From Desulfovibrio sp. OttesenSCG-928-G15 (GTDB lineage Bacteria > Desulfobacterota > Desulfovibrionia > Desulfovibrionales > Desulfovibrionaceae): DNA of 20,586 bases. A model generated the notes under the pieces. It searched no databases. It was not told the origin of the DNA and worked only from the letters and a program-made list of their open reading frames with translations. Position 1 is the stretch's first letter; each line of letters opens with the position of its first letter. This document shows positions 8,777 to 15,659 of the stretch, one piece after another. The position numbers were made by a program, and so were the translations under genes. The stretch is taken from positions 1 through 20,586 of the forward strand of contig JAJDIC010000034.1 of NCBI GenBank assembly GCA_030266525.1, read 5' to 3'.

Positions 8777-8952
8777 CCAACATATATAATATCGCCACTT
8801 GTATACGGATTGTGCATCCTTGTATATTTGCTTTGATTCCCAAGGCTTTTATGCACGTTGTACCATCCATCGACATCACGCCTGAAAGTCACAAATTCGT
8901 CACTTTTTAAGGGGTCATGTCGCAAATATGTCACTAAAAAGTGGAGGTAAAA

Positions 8953-10155
8953 ATGGCTGCAAAAACCAAGTCTGACAAGGACTCCAATGAAAAGAAACAG
9001 GGCGCAATGAAGGCCACAAGATACCCTGGCGTGTATCAGCGGCAGTCGGGTAGTAAAACGTATGAGGGTAAGCCCGATGTCGCTTACATCATAGACCATA
9101 AAGATCCCTACACGGGCAAACGCATCCGGAAAACGGTCGGCAGCCGAAGCCAGGGAATTACGCTTCAGTATGCAAACCAGGTCCGCAATGCCCTTTTGGA
9201 AAAATTGCGAAAAGAGGTTTACGAGGGGCTTGTTCCTAGCGGAAGCCCCCAAGATGTTCCTACTCTCGGTGAGGCATGGGAAAAATACAAAAATGGCTGG
9301 CTGGAAACAAAGCAAAAAGCCAGCGCATATACCGACATCTGCTACTATAAAAATCATTTGGCCGAAAGCGTTCTGCACAATCGACCACTGAACAAAATCA
9401 CTGTTGCCGACCTCGAAAAATTGGAAGCCGAAAAACTCTCGGCAGGATTCGCGCCACAGACAGTCAAAACCATCCTTGGCATGATCCGCCGTATTATGAA
9501 TAAGGCGTTGAAATGGAAAATGTGGAGAGGCCCAAGTCCTTTTGACGATTACGAGATGCCGGAAGTTGATAACGCCAGAACTCGGTATTTCAGCGAGGAG
9601 GATGTCGAAAAAGTTTTTACTGCGCTCAAAGCCAGAAACTACCGCGCCTGGGTCATGGCTGTTGTCGCGGTGCAGTGCGGCCTCAGATTTTCGGATATCG
9701 CAAAACTTGAAATTAGCGACATCAATTTTGAAGACGGCACTCTTTTCATAAGAAAACCCAAAAATCGTAAAAGTCGGCATGTGACCATGACACAAACGGT
9801 TAATGAAATCCTCCAGGAATGGCTGCAACAAATGCGTTCCACCCTTGTCTTCCCAAGTGCGGCCAATAAGCCTCTCTGGAATGTGGATGATGACTTTAGA
9901 GAGGTTGTTACCGAGCTTGGATTGAATGATAATGTCACCGAGAATAAAGACAGGCTTGTCTTCCATAGCCTGCGGCATACTTTTGCAAGCCACCTCGCCA
10001 AAAAAGGCTATACTGAAATTATGCTCGCAAAACTGCTCGGACATTGCAGCACAGAAATGACCAGACGGTACACGCATCTCATGCCCGAAACGCAGCAAAG
10101 CGCCGCAAGCGAAATAGAAGAACTTCTTAAAGTGGGGCATCAGGTGTCTCTGTAG
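8953..10155 (+). CDS. Site-specific tyrosine recombinase (integrase)
   Basis: Catalyses integration and excision at the neighbouring tRNA-Gly att site. From the ATG at 8953 (GGAGG at 8943-8947, 5 bases upstream) it has 400 residues; the upstream GTG at 8941 overlaps that ribosome site. The N-terminus has an arm-binding-type region (RYPGVYQRQSG, IDHKDPYTGKRIRKTVG), then a core-binding SAM-like domain at about 103-190, then the catalytic domain. Catalytic residues are visible: R245 (CGLRFSD), a Lys around 268-273, H338 and R341 (HSLRHTFASHLA), H364 (LLGHCS) and nucleophile Y373 (RRYTHL). All are intact, so the enzyme is probably active. Its 3' end overlaps the convergent HTH gene by 29 bases. 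Confidence 0.93.
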   Translation: MAAKTKSDKDSNEKKQGAMKATRYPGVYQRQSGSKTYEGKPDVAYIIDHKDPYTGKRIRKTVGSRSQGITLQYANQVRNALLEKLRKEVYEGLVPSGSPQDVPTLGEAWEKYKNGWLETKQKASAYTDICYYKNHLAESVLHNRPLNKITVADLEKLEAEKLSAGFAPQTVKTILGMIRRIMNKALKWKMWRGPSPFDDYEMPEVDNARTRYFSEEDVEKVFTALKARNYRAWVMAVVAVQCGLRFSDIAKLEISDINFEDGTLFIRKPKNRKSRHVTMTQTVNEILQEWLQQMRSTLVFPSAANKPLWNVDDDFREVVTELGLNDNVTENKDRLVFHSLRHTFASHLAKKGYTEIMLAKLLGHCSTEMTRRYTHLMPETQQSAASEIEELLKVGHQVSL

Positions 10156-10435
10156 TGAACCTGCGGCCAGCGGCCATCCAGGCATCAAGGTCTTTTTTCT
10201 TGTAAAATACGCGCCTGCCTTTCTTATGATAGGCAGGCCCTTTTGCGTTCGTGCGCCACTGACGAAGCGTTCCCGGTTTTTGGCCAATATATTCAGCCGC
10301 TTGCTTTTCATTCATCACATCTTTGATTTCCTTGACGGGAGACACGGCAGCAAGTTCTGCCCGGACAACATCACGTAAGAGGTGGCGCAGTTCTTGGGGA
10401 GTGGCAACAATAATTGAGCGGTCCTCTGTATTCAT
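10127..10435 (-). CDS. Excisionase/AlpA-like HTH DNA-binding protein
   Basis: A 102-residue protein with a MerR-like winged helix of the HTH_17/excisionase type at about residues 40-92: MNEKQAAEYIGQKPGTLRQW, then KGPAYHKKGRRVFYKKKDLDAWM. This tyrosine/Arg-rich wing is typical of Xis/AlpA proteins of integrative elements. The N-terminal 38 residues look helical (ELRHLLRDVVRAELAAV) and may mediate oligomerisation. The ATG at 10435 has GAGGGG 4 bases upstream. It converges on and overlaps the integrase gene, so it likely acts as recombination directionality factor or regulator of the integrase. That role is inferred from family and position. Confidence 0.75.
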   Translation of the reverse strand: MNTEDRSIIVATPQELRHLLRDVVRAELAAVSPVKEIKDVMNEKQAAEYIGQKPGTLRQWRTNAKGPAYHKKGRRVFYKKKDLDAWMAAGRRFTTETPDAPL

Positions 10436-10456
10436 AACCCCCTCACTGTCTTTCCG

Positions 10457-10880
10457 TCATGCGCCTAGAGGCTCATCTTCCTCTGTCCTTACGCATGGTT
10501 CGTGATATTTGGCGACAAGTTCCAGCATGGTGTTGCAGCCATTAACAAGCAGCATTTTTTCTTTGTGCCTCCGCACACCGCTGTAACTCATACCAAGAGT
10601 TACCCCGATTTTCTTATCACTCACTCCTTTAAGAATGAGTTTGAAAACCTCTGCTCCGCGAGGCGTCAGCTTGAGCGGATTTTGGCTAGTTCCGGGTTCG
10701 TCAACAAGTAAATGTAGCATTTCTATACTGCTGTGCGCCCCTATTGACTTTCTTATATTTGCAAGGTGCAAATATACAATTTTACGATCAATACATAATT
10801 GTTCTGCTATTGCTTTTAGGATCGTTGCCCGCCAACATCAGTTCTACAATCTTTTGTTGCTGTTTTGTTAATTTGTACAT
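10457..10880 (-). CDS. Tandem LuxR-type HTH regulator, apparent frameshift
   Basis: Read from the ATG at 10880 (GGAGA 7 bases upstream), the minus strand encodes MYKLTKQQQKIVELMLAGN and then, after one extra base in an AAAA run at 10817-10814, continues as AIAEQLCIDRKIVYLHLANI and on to the stop at 10457. Joined, this is a protein of about 140 residues with two GerE/LuxR helix-turn-helix domains: residues about 3-48, and about 74-125 (LTPRGAEVFKLILKGVSDKK, GMSYSGVRRHKEKMLL). Without the shift, only a fragment starting at TTG 10771 could be translated, with half of the first HTH lost. No receiver or ligand domain is present. It lies upstream of the excisionase-like gene on the same strand and may regulate it. 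The frameshift may be real or a sequence error. Confidence 0.7.
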
Positions 10881-11228
10881 TGTAATTTCTCCATGATTAA
10901 TGGTTGAAAAATGGCTGAAATAGCCAATTCGATATCGTGTAGCATGGAGAAAATTGGCGGTGCAGTGGCGAAATTATATAATTCAGCCTATTTTTTCAAA
11001 AAAATAGGCTGCACGAAGACATCGAATGCCTTTGCGCAGCCTCTGATTGTCCCGCTCCGTCGCTGACTATACACGGTGAGGTAGCCCTAACCCATGTCGC
11101 AAGCTAAGGATAAAAGGATTATTCACATATTCACACCCTCAAGGGGAAACGCACAAAGATTTCTTGGAGCAGTAAGGCCGGGGTAGGTTCCCCATTCCAC
11201 CCCCGCCCTGCTTATTATCTTAGTGAGA
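10881..11228. other. Dyad-rich non-coding region
   Basis: No coding potential is evident. The left part is a cluster of short dyads upstream of the tandem-HTH gene: TGGTTGAAAAA/TGGCTGAAATA as 11-bp repeats near 10902-10922, GGCT-AGCC (10913-10925), CCAATT-AATTGG (10924-10957), AATTATATAATT (10972-10983) and the long palindrome at 10985-11010. From 11011 to 11228 I see no gene, no tRNA fold and only a small GGGG-CCCC hairpin near 11178-11191, possibly the end of the zraP transcript. Confidence 0.5.
10985..11010. repeat. 26-bp near-perfect palindrome, possible bidirectional terminator
   Basis: AGCCTATTTTTT (10985-10996) is complementary to AAAAAATAGGCT (10999-11010) with a 2-base centre. The inner half is all A/T. 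An RNA hairpin would form on either strand with internal U and A tracts, but no U run follows the stem. A terminator, a cruciform or a protein site are all possible. Confidence 0.4.
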
Positions 11229-11657
11229 TTACCAACCGCAGCAACCCATGCCATGACCGTAGCCCATGCCGCCACGGTGGCCGTAACCGCCGCCGCCCAT
11301 GTGACCGCCGTAAGGCATGCCCTGCTTGGCCATTTCCTGGCGCATCTGCACCTGGGCTTCATTCAGTTTGGCGCTCAGACTGTTGACTTCTTGGGTGATG
11401 GATTTGATTTCAGAATCACTCGCGCCGGAAGCGATCTTGGCGTCAAGTTCGGCCTGTTTGGCGAACAGCTGCTGTCTGAGCGGAGCCACCGTGTTCCAGT
11501 GCTTTTGCATGGAAGCCTGGGCTTCCGGGGTCATGTTGGAATAGTAGCCATGCCCGCCGCCGTGCATGCCGGGCTGTGCGCTGGCCATGCCGGTTGCTCC
11601 AAATACGCCGACCGCACAAAGAGCCAGAGCCATAAGTAACATACGAGCCTTTTTCAT
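11229..11657 (-). CDS. zraP: ZraP-like periplasmic metal-binding stress chaperone
   Basis: A 142-residue periplasmic protein of the ZraP/Metal_resist (CpxP-Spy related) family. ZraP proteins bind zinc, act as chaperones and damp ZraSR signalling. A signal peptide is clear: MKKARMLLMALALCAVGVFG, with cleavage near ASAQ. The mature part has a helical hairpin (LRQQLFAKQAELDAKIASG, VNSLSAKLNEAQVQMRQEM) and a Gly/His/Tyr-rich tail ending GYGHGMGCCGW, where His and the Cys pair probably bind metal. The ATG at 11657 has AGGAG 7 bases upstream. It is last in a leftward set behind a sigma-54-type promoter and lies divergent from zraSR, matching the enteric zraP/zraSR layout. Confidence 0.87.
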   Translation of the reverse strand: MKKARMLLMALALCAVGVFGATGMASAQPGMHGGGHGYYSNMTPEAQASMQKHWNTVAPLRQQLFAKQAELDAKIASGASDSEIKSITQEVNSLSAKLNEAQVQMRQEMAKQGMPYGGHMGGGGYGHRGGMGYGHGMGCCGW

Positions 11658-11695
11658 ATCAATTCTCCTGAATAGTTTGGTTATTGTGTTTTTGA

Positions 11696-11938
11696 CTATA
11701 ATTGGGCCTGGAGATAGCTTTTCAGCCGTTCAAACTCTTCAACGTCGATTTCTCCACGGGCCAGCCTGATTTTCAATATTTCCAGAGAGTCGTTCCTGTC
11801 GTTGAAGTGGTTCCGGGTCTCCTTGCGTCCGCTCACGGCCCGGATGACGGCATAGGCCAGCAATCCGAGTATGATCAGGAAAATGATGGTTCCGAAACCC
11901 CAAGGGTGACCCCCGAAGTTGGACATGCAACTCCACAT
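11696..11938 (-). CDS. Small membrane protein with C-terminal SHOCT domain
   Basis: An 80-residue protein with one transmembrane segment at about residues 15-36 (FGTIIFLIILGLLAYAVIRA) and a C-terminal SHOCT motif (LEILKIRLARGEIDVEEFER). SHOCT domains occur at the ends of many small membrane or stress proteins and probably mediate protein contacts; no enzymatic role is known. AGGAG lies 6 bases before the ATG at 11938. It sits between the lipoprotein gene and zraP in the same direction, so it is likely part of the ZraR-controlled operon. Its function there is unknown. Confidence 0.75.
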   Translation of the reverse strand: MWSCMSNFGGHPWGFGTIIFLIILGLLAYAVIRAVSGRKETRNHFNDRNDSLEILKIRLARGEIDVEEFERLKSYLQAQL

Positions 11939-11947
11939 GGTACGCTC

Positions 11948-12148
11948 CTAATTCCCCGTCTCGGTGTATGTGGTCGCATCCCCATACACCGGCCCGTTAT
12001 ACTGCGCCGGGTACGGCCCATATGACTGGCCGTTCCAGTACCCGCAATACCCGCCACGCTGACCGCCATGATACCCGCCTCGATGCGGGGAGCAAGCAAC
12101 GGCCAGCAGAGCCACACCCAGTATGCCGATTACAAGTAACGCTCTCAT
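11948..12148 (-). CDS. Small Gly/Tyr-rich lipoprotein
   Basis: A 66-residue predicted lipoprotein: the signal sequence MRALLVIGILGVALLAVAC ends in a lipobox (LAVAC, lipidated Cys19). The mature part is short and rich in Gly and Tyr (GGYHGGQRGGYCGYWNGQSY), with one extra Cys and few His. No family is recognised. AAGGAG lies 7 bases before the ATG at 12148. It is the first gene after the sigma-54-type promoter at 12195-12210 and stands 9 bases before the SHOCT gene. Composition resembles the ZraP tail and the peptide encoded at 15775, suggesting a shared extracytoplasmic metal or stress role (inference). Confidence 0.7.
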   Translation of the reverse strand: MRALLVIGILGVALLAVACSPHRGGYHGGQRGGYCGYWNGQSYGPYPAQYNGPVYGDATTYTETGN

Positions 12149-12194
12149 AATTTTCTCCTTCTCTCATGCCTTGCGGCCTGTTCGCCATAGATAT

Positions 12195-12210
12195 AGCCAG
12201 AAGCGTGCCA
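12195..12210 (-). promoter_or_regulatory. Sigma-54 promoter of the lipoprotein-SHOCT-zraP operon
   Basis: On the minus strand TGGCAC (12210-12205), five bases, then TGGCT (12199-12195) matches the sigma-54 -24/-12 pattern TGGCAC-N5-TTGCW with one deviation at -12. It lies about 50 bases before the lipoprotein start and downstream of ZraR-type operators, as needed for an enhancer-dependent promoter. Confidence 0.7.
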
Positions 12211-12282
12211 ATTTTTTATTTTAAGACAATCATTTGAAATTAATAATTTTATTTTTCATCCAGTGTGTGAAATGCCCTAGCA

Positions 12283-12303
12283 GGCGAGTAGAACTTACTC
12301 GCC
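12283..12303. promoter_or_regulatory. ZraR-type operator 1 (zraS/zraP intergenic)
   Basis: GGCGAGTA-GAACT-TACTCGCC is a perfect inverted repeat with 8-bp arms and a 5-bp spacer. The GAGTA-N5-TACTC core recurs upstream of the 15775 gene and resembles the E. coli ZraR box as I recall it. It lies between the divergent operons, about 83 bp from the minus-strand -24 element. Confidence 0.8.
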
Positions 12304-12316
12304 ACCTCTGGACATC

Positions 12317-12335
12317 GCGAGTAGAAAGTATACGT
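12317..12335. promoter_or_regulatory. ZraR-type operator 2, degenerate right arm
   Basis: GCGAGTA-GAAAG-TATACGT keeps the left arm of operator 1 and has a poorer right arm. Its centre (12326) is 33 bp from that of operator 1, three helical turns, so two ZraR dimers would bind on one DNA face. It is only about 30 bases before the zraS start. Confidence 0.6.
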
Positions 12336-12366
12336 TATGGGGACAGATCAATTACGAGGAACCTGT

Positions 12367-14160
12367 ATGGCAATTTTTCAATCTCTCCCAAGCTTGCGCA
12401 GGAATTTCGCGGCCCGATATTCGCCCTGGATGCTTATCGGCATTGCCCTGATTTTGGCCCTGGCGATAACCGTGCTGGCCGTGCGCAACGCCCAGCGGGA
12501 AAAGGCCTATATGTCGCAGAATCTCATGGACCGGGCCGATGCGCTCATTTGGGCGGTGGAAGCCGGAACCCGCGCCAACATGGGCATGCGGCCCGGGGCG
12601 CAGAACGTACAAGCCATGGTGGAGGAAACCGCCAAACAGGCAGGCGTGATTTACATGGTGGTCATAGATGCGTCGGGAAATCGCATCGCCTCCAGCGCCA
12701 AAGAAGATATGGAAAAAACTTTTTATGAACCTCAGATACTTTCCAGCCTTTCGGCCAGCGAAAAAAGCCAATGGCGTGAAACAACTTTGCCGGATGGCAG
12801 GGAAGTTTTTGAAGTCTACCGGACGTTCGCTCCGCTTCCGGAATTTCAACAGCACATGAACCATAACCGCTCCCGGTGGGATAATTGCCGGGACAGCTCT
12901 TGGGGCAACAAGCACGGCGGACGCCAACCTGCCGCCACCCAGGCAAACGATACTCTTCTTATCTTCGTCGGCCTGGACATGGAGCCGTTTGAAGAAGCCC
13001 TGGACGAGGATTTTCGCAATACGGCCATTATCGGCATTATCGTGGGCCTGCTTGCCCTGGGCGGTTTCATGTCGCTGTTCTGGGCGCAACACTACAGACT
13101 TTCACGACGTTTGCTGCATGACACCAATGCCTTTGCTTCGGAAGTCGTGACCAGTATGCCGAGCGGTCTGGTCACCGCCGACGAGAACAACCGGATTACC
13201 ATGGTCAACAGCGCCGCTTCTCGCCTGTTCGGCACGTCCGGGGAAAAATTGGAAGGCATGTCTCTTCACTCTCTGGCCGGTATCCCTTGGGAATCCATCA
13301 CCGCCCTTGTTGAAAAAGGGCTTCCGGTACATGAGCAGGAGCATATCTTTACGGCTGCGGAGGGAGAACGCATCCCGGTCAGCGTTTCCGCTTCCAGGAT
13401 AATTAACGAGGAAAATATGCACCTCGGCTACCTCTATCTGGTTGAAGACATCAGGGAGCGCAAACGAGTGCAGGAGCAGTTGCGCCGCAGCGAACGGCTG
13501 TCCGCTTTGGGGAATATGGCCGCGAGAGTGGCGCATGAAATCCGTAACCCGTTAAGCTCCATCAAGGGCTTTGCCCGCTTTTTCGCAGAAAAGGTACCCG
13601 AGGGAGGCGGTAGGGAAATCGCTTACACCATGATGGAGGAAGTGGACCGCCTGAACCGGGTCGTGACCGAACTGCTTGACTTTGCGCGGCCTTCGCCGCT
13701 GACGCTAAAACCGGGCGATATCCGGGAAGTCATTGACCGGGCCATGCGCCTGACTGTGGACGACGCCGGGAAAAAGGGGGTTGAGACGACATTCACGGCT
13801 CCCTCTGAGCTGCCTGCAATCAGCATGGATTTCGAGCGTCTCACACAAGTTTTCCTCAACCTCTTCATTAACGCCATCCAGGCCATGGACCAGGGCGGCA
13901 AGCTGGCCGTGGCCGCAGCCGTCCACGGCTCGCGCATTGCCGTCACGGTAAGCGATACCGGTGCGGGTATGGCCCCGGATGTTCTGGAGAGCATTTTTAC
14001 CCCGTACTATACGACCAAACCCGCCGGAACCGGGCTCGGCTTGGCCATTGTTCTTAAAATTCTGGAGGAGCATGGCTGTGAAATCAAGGTCGAGAGCGCT
14101 CCCGGCCAAGGAACCACATTCACGCTGCTGTTTCCCGAAACCCACGCAGCACAAGGATAA
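12367..14160 (+). CDS. zraS: Sensor histidine kinase ZraS-like
   Basis: A membrane histidine kinase that phosphorylates ZraR in response to envelope or metal stress. From the ATG at 12367 (AGGA 6 bases upstream; ATG 12337 lacks one) it has 597 residues. TM1 spans about 21-38, a periplasmic sensor about 40-218, TM2 about 219-239. A PAS domain follows (MPSGLVTADENNRITMVN, from 264), then HisKA with H390 (VAHEIRNPLSSIKGFARFF) and HATPase_c (NLFINAIQAMDQGG, VSDTGAGM, PAGTGLGLAIV). The sensor holds a His/Cys-containing loop with H163, H166, C174 and H183, which could bind metal (inference). It is 3 bases upstream of zraR, in one operon. Confidence 0.88.
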   Translation: MAIFQSLPSLRRNFAARYSPWMLIGIALILALAITVLAVRNAQREKAYMSQNLMDRADALIWAVEAGTRANMGMRPGAQNVQAMVEETAKQAGVIYMVVIDASGNRIASSAKEDMEKTFYEPQILSSLSASEKSQWRETTLPDGREVFEVYRTFAPLPEFQQHMNHNRSRWDNCRDSSWGNKHGGRQPAATQANDTLLIFVGLDMEPFEEALDEDFRNTAIIGIIVGLLALGGFMSLFWAQHYRLSRRLLHDTNAFASEVVTSMPSGLVTADENNRITMVNSAASRLFGTSGEKLEGMSLHSLAGIPWESITALVEKGLPVHEQEHIFTAAEGERIPVSVSASRIINEENMHLGYLYLVEDIRERKRVQEQLRRSERLSALGNMAARVAHEIRNPLSSIKGFARFFAEKVPEGGGREIAYTMMEEVDRLNRVVTELLDFARPSPLTLKPGDIREVIDRAMRLTVDDAGKKGVETTFTAPSELPAISMDFERLTQVFLNLFINAIQAMDQGGKLAVAAAVHGSRIAVTVSDTGAGMAPDVLESIFTPYYTTKPAGTGLGLAIVLKILEEHGCEIKVESAPGQGTTFTLLFPETHAAQG

Positions 14161-14163
14161 CCC

Positions 14164-15549
14164 ATGACCAGCCTTACACACTCCCATATCCTGATTGTCG
14201 ATGACGACGCCAACCACCGTACCATGCTGCACGCCCTGCTTACCGAATGGGGGGCCAAGGCGGACGAAGCCGCCAGCGGTACGGAGGCCGTGGAACTGAC
14301 CAGGGAACGACCCTATGACCTTGTTCTTATGGACGTGCAAATGGCCGAGATGACCGGCATTGAAGCGTTGCGGGAAATCAAGGCCTATAACCCGGCCATC
14401 CCCATTCTGATCATGACCGCCTATTCCAACGTGGAAAACGCGGTGGAAGCCATCAAGGCCGGGGCTTATGATTACCTGCCCAAACCTCTGGAGTTTGACG
14501 AATTTCGCCTGACCATGGACCGCGCCTTGGACCATGCGGGCTTGCGCCGGGAAAACCAGATGCTCCGGGAGCAACTCGGCAAGTCTTTTGACACCGTGGG
14601 CATCATCGGGGCGAGTCTGCCCATGCGCAAAGTGCTGGAAACCCTGGCCATGGTAGCGCCCTCGGAGGCCACCGTGCTGATTTACGGCGAGTCGGGCACC
14701 GGCAAGGAACTGTTCGCCAAGGCCATCCACGCCAACGGTCAGCACAAGAAAGGTCCGTTCGTGGCCGTGAACTGCGCGGCTCTCTCGGAAAATCTGCTGG
14801 AATCCGAGCTTTTCGGGCATGAGAAAGGCGCGTTCACGGGCGCGGACAGGCGGCGCGAGGGATTGTTCGCCCAGGCCAACAAGGGCACCATCTTCCTGGA
14901 TGAAATCGGGGAAATCTCCCCGGCCATGCAAGTCAAGTTGCTCCGCGTCATCCAGGAACGGGAATTCCAGCGCGTGGGCGGCGACCAGAAAATCCGGGTG
15001 GACGTGCGCATCGTTGCCGCAACCAACAGGGATTTGCAGGAAGAAGTCAAGGCGGGCCGGTTCCGTCAGGATTTGTTCTTCCGGCTCAATGTGGTCACCT
15101 TGACCATTCCGCCCCTGCGGGACCGGATGGAAGATGTGCCTTTACTGGCCTCGTTCTTTCTGGAACGCTTCGCGGCTCGAAACAACAAGACAGTCAAAGG
15201 TTTCACGCCCGGAGCCATGGACCGGATGATGAAATATGACTGGCCCGGCAACGTCCGTGAACTGGAAAATGCAGTGGAGCGCTCGGTTGTTCTGCTGGTG
15301 GGTGAGTATGTAACAGAGCGGGAGTTGCCGCCATCCGTTGCGGGAGATTCCACGGGCGCGGCAGCAAGCGGGCAGCGGGGTTTATCCGGGCTTTCTCTTG
15401 AAGATGCTGAAAAAATCGTTATCGAGGAAACCATGAAAGACTGCGGCGGCAACAAGACTGAAGCGGCCAAGCGGCTCGGTGTCACCCGTAAAACCCTGCT
15501 GGCGAAAATGACCCGCTATGGGATGATTGACGGCGGTGATACAGAGTAA
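14164..15549 (+). CDS. zraR: Sigma-54-dependent response regulator ZraR-like
   Basis: An NtrC-family activator, partner of ZraS. It has 461 residues. The receiver domain has the acidic triad DDD at 13-15, phospho-acceptor D57 (LVLMDVQM) and K107 (LPKPLE). The AAA+ domain has Walker A GESGTGKE (175-182), the sigma-54-contacting loop GAFTGA (222-227), Walker B FLDEIGE (244-250) and an Arg-finger region (VDVRIVAATNRDL). The C-terminal Fis-type HTH is NKTEAAKRLGVTRKTLLAKM. All motifs needed for sigma-54 activation are intact. Two sigma-54 promoters and matched operator pairs lie around the gene, so its direct targets are probably the lipoprotein-SHOCT-zraP operon and the 15775 peptide gene. Confidence 0.92.
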   Translation: MTSLTHSHILIVDDDANHRTMLHALLTEWGAKADEAASGTEAVELTRERPYDLVLMDVQMAEMTGIEALREIKAYNPAIPILIMTAYSNVENAVEAIKAGAYDYLPKPLEFDEFRLTMDRALDHAGLRRENQMLREQLGKSFDTVGIIGASLPMRKVLETLAMVAPSEATVLIYGESGTGKELFAKAIHANGQHKKGPFVAVNCAALSENLLESELFGHEKGAFTGADRRREGLFAQANKGTIFLDEIGEISPAMQVKLLRVIQEREFQRVGGDQKIRVDVRIVAATNRDLQEEVKAGRFRQDLFFRLNVVTLTIPPLRDRMEDVPLLASFFLERFAARNNKTVKGFTPGAMDRMMKYDWPGNVRELENAVERSVVLLVGEYVTERELPPSVAGDSTGAAASGQRGLSGLSLEDAEKIVIEETMKDCGGNKTEAAKRLGVTRKTLLAKMTRYGMIDGGDTE

Positions 15550-15557
15550 TTTTTCTT

Positions 15558-15574
15558 CGGGTAGAAATTACTCG
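15558..15574. promoter_or_regulatory. ZraR-type operator A upstream of the 15775 gene
   Basis: CGGGTA-GAAAT-TACTCG is an inverted repeat with one mismatch from CGAGTA-N5-TACTCG. The same bases also take part in a longer dyad with the zraR stop region (GAGTAATTT 15544-15552 with AAATTACTC 15565-15573). Confidence 0.7.
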
Positions 15575-15590
15575 TTTTGGGTGGGAAAAG

Positions 15591-15607
15591 CGAGTACAAG
15601 CTACTCG
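15591..15607. promoter_or_regulatory. ZraR-type operator B upstream of the 15775 gene
   Basis: CGAGTA-CAAGC-TACTCG is a perfect inverted repeat with 6-bp arms and a 5-bp spacer. Its centre is 33 bp from operator A, the same spacing as between the two zraS/zraP operators, and about 62 bp upstream of a sigma-54 -24 element. Confidence 0.8.
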
Positions 15608-15659
15608 TTGAGGAACCGGTTGTTTTGCTTTTATTCTTTAATATCAATATATTAATCTT

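Larger units (their letters stand above)
8459..8952. other. Non-coding junction between phoU and the integrase
   Basis: No supported protein gene lies here. Bases 8459-8660 hold only a short dyad, AAAAGTG-TCC-CACTTTT (8617-8633), which could weakly end phoU transcription. They are followed by an old tRNA terminator and a tRNA 3' fragment (listed separately). The stretch from about 8776 to 8942 is AT-rich and probably contains the integrase promoter and recombinase arm sites, but no repeat that I could assign with confidence. Confidence 0.6.

Noticed and set aside
8479..8910. Plus-strand open frame of 143 codons containing SGKRDLNPQLSAWEA
   Set aside because: This is the well-known false translation of the antisense strand of a tRNA gene; the frame crosses the tRNA-Gly fragment and has no ribosome site or family.
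8764..10311. Minus-strand open frame of 515 codons opposite the integrase
   Set aside because: It mirrors the integrase codon pattern, starts inside the excisionase-like gene, has no recognisable domain and runs into the tRNA fragment. The plus-strand integrase has all catalytic residues.
10457..10771. Gene starting at TTG 10771 as a complete 104-residue regulator
   Set aside because: The start lies inside the first HTH, has no good ribosome site, and upstream bases encode the missing HTH half in a shifted frame with a proper ATG and GGAGA.
12304..12366. Sigma-54 promoter for zraS on the plus strand
   Set aside because: No GG-N10-GC spacing occurs between the operators and the start codon; the zraS promoter type remains unassigned.
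13705..14931. Minus-strand open frame of 408 codons across zraS-zraR
   Set aside because: It is a shadow of high-GC coding sequence; both plus-strand genes are complete with intact motifs, and the composition (His/Gly-rich, no domain) is typical of antisense frames.
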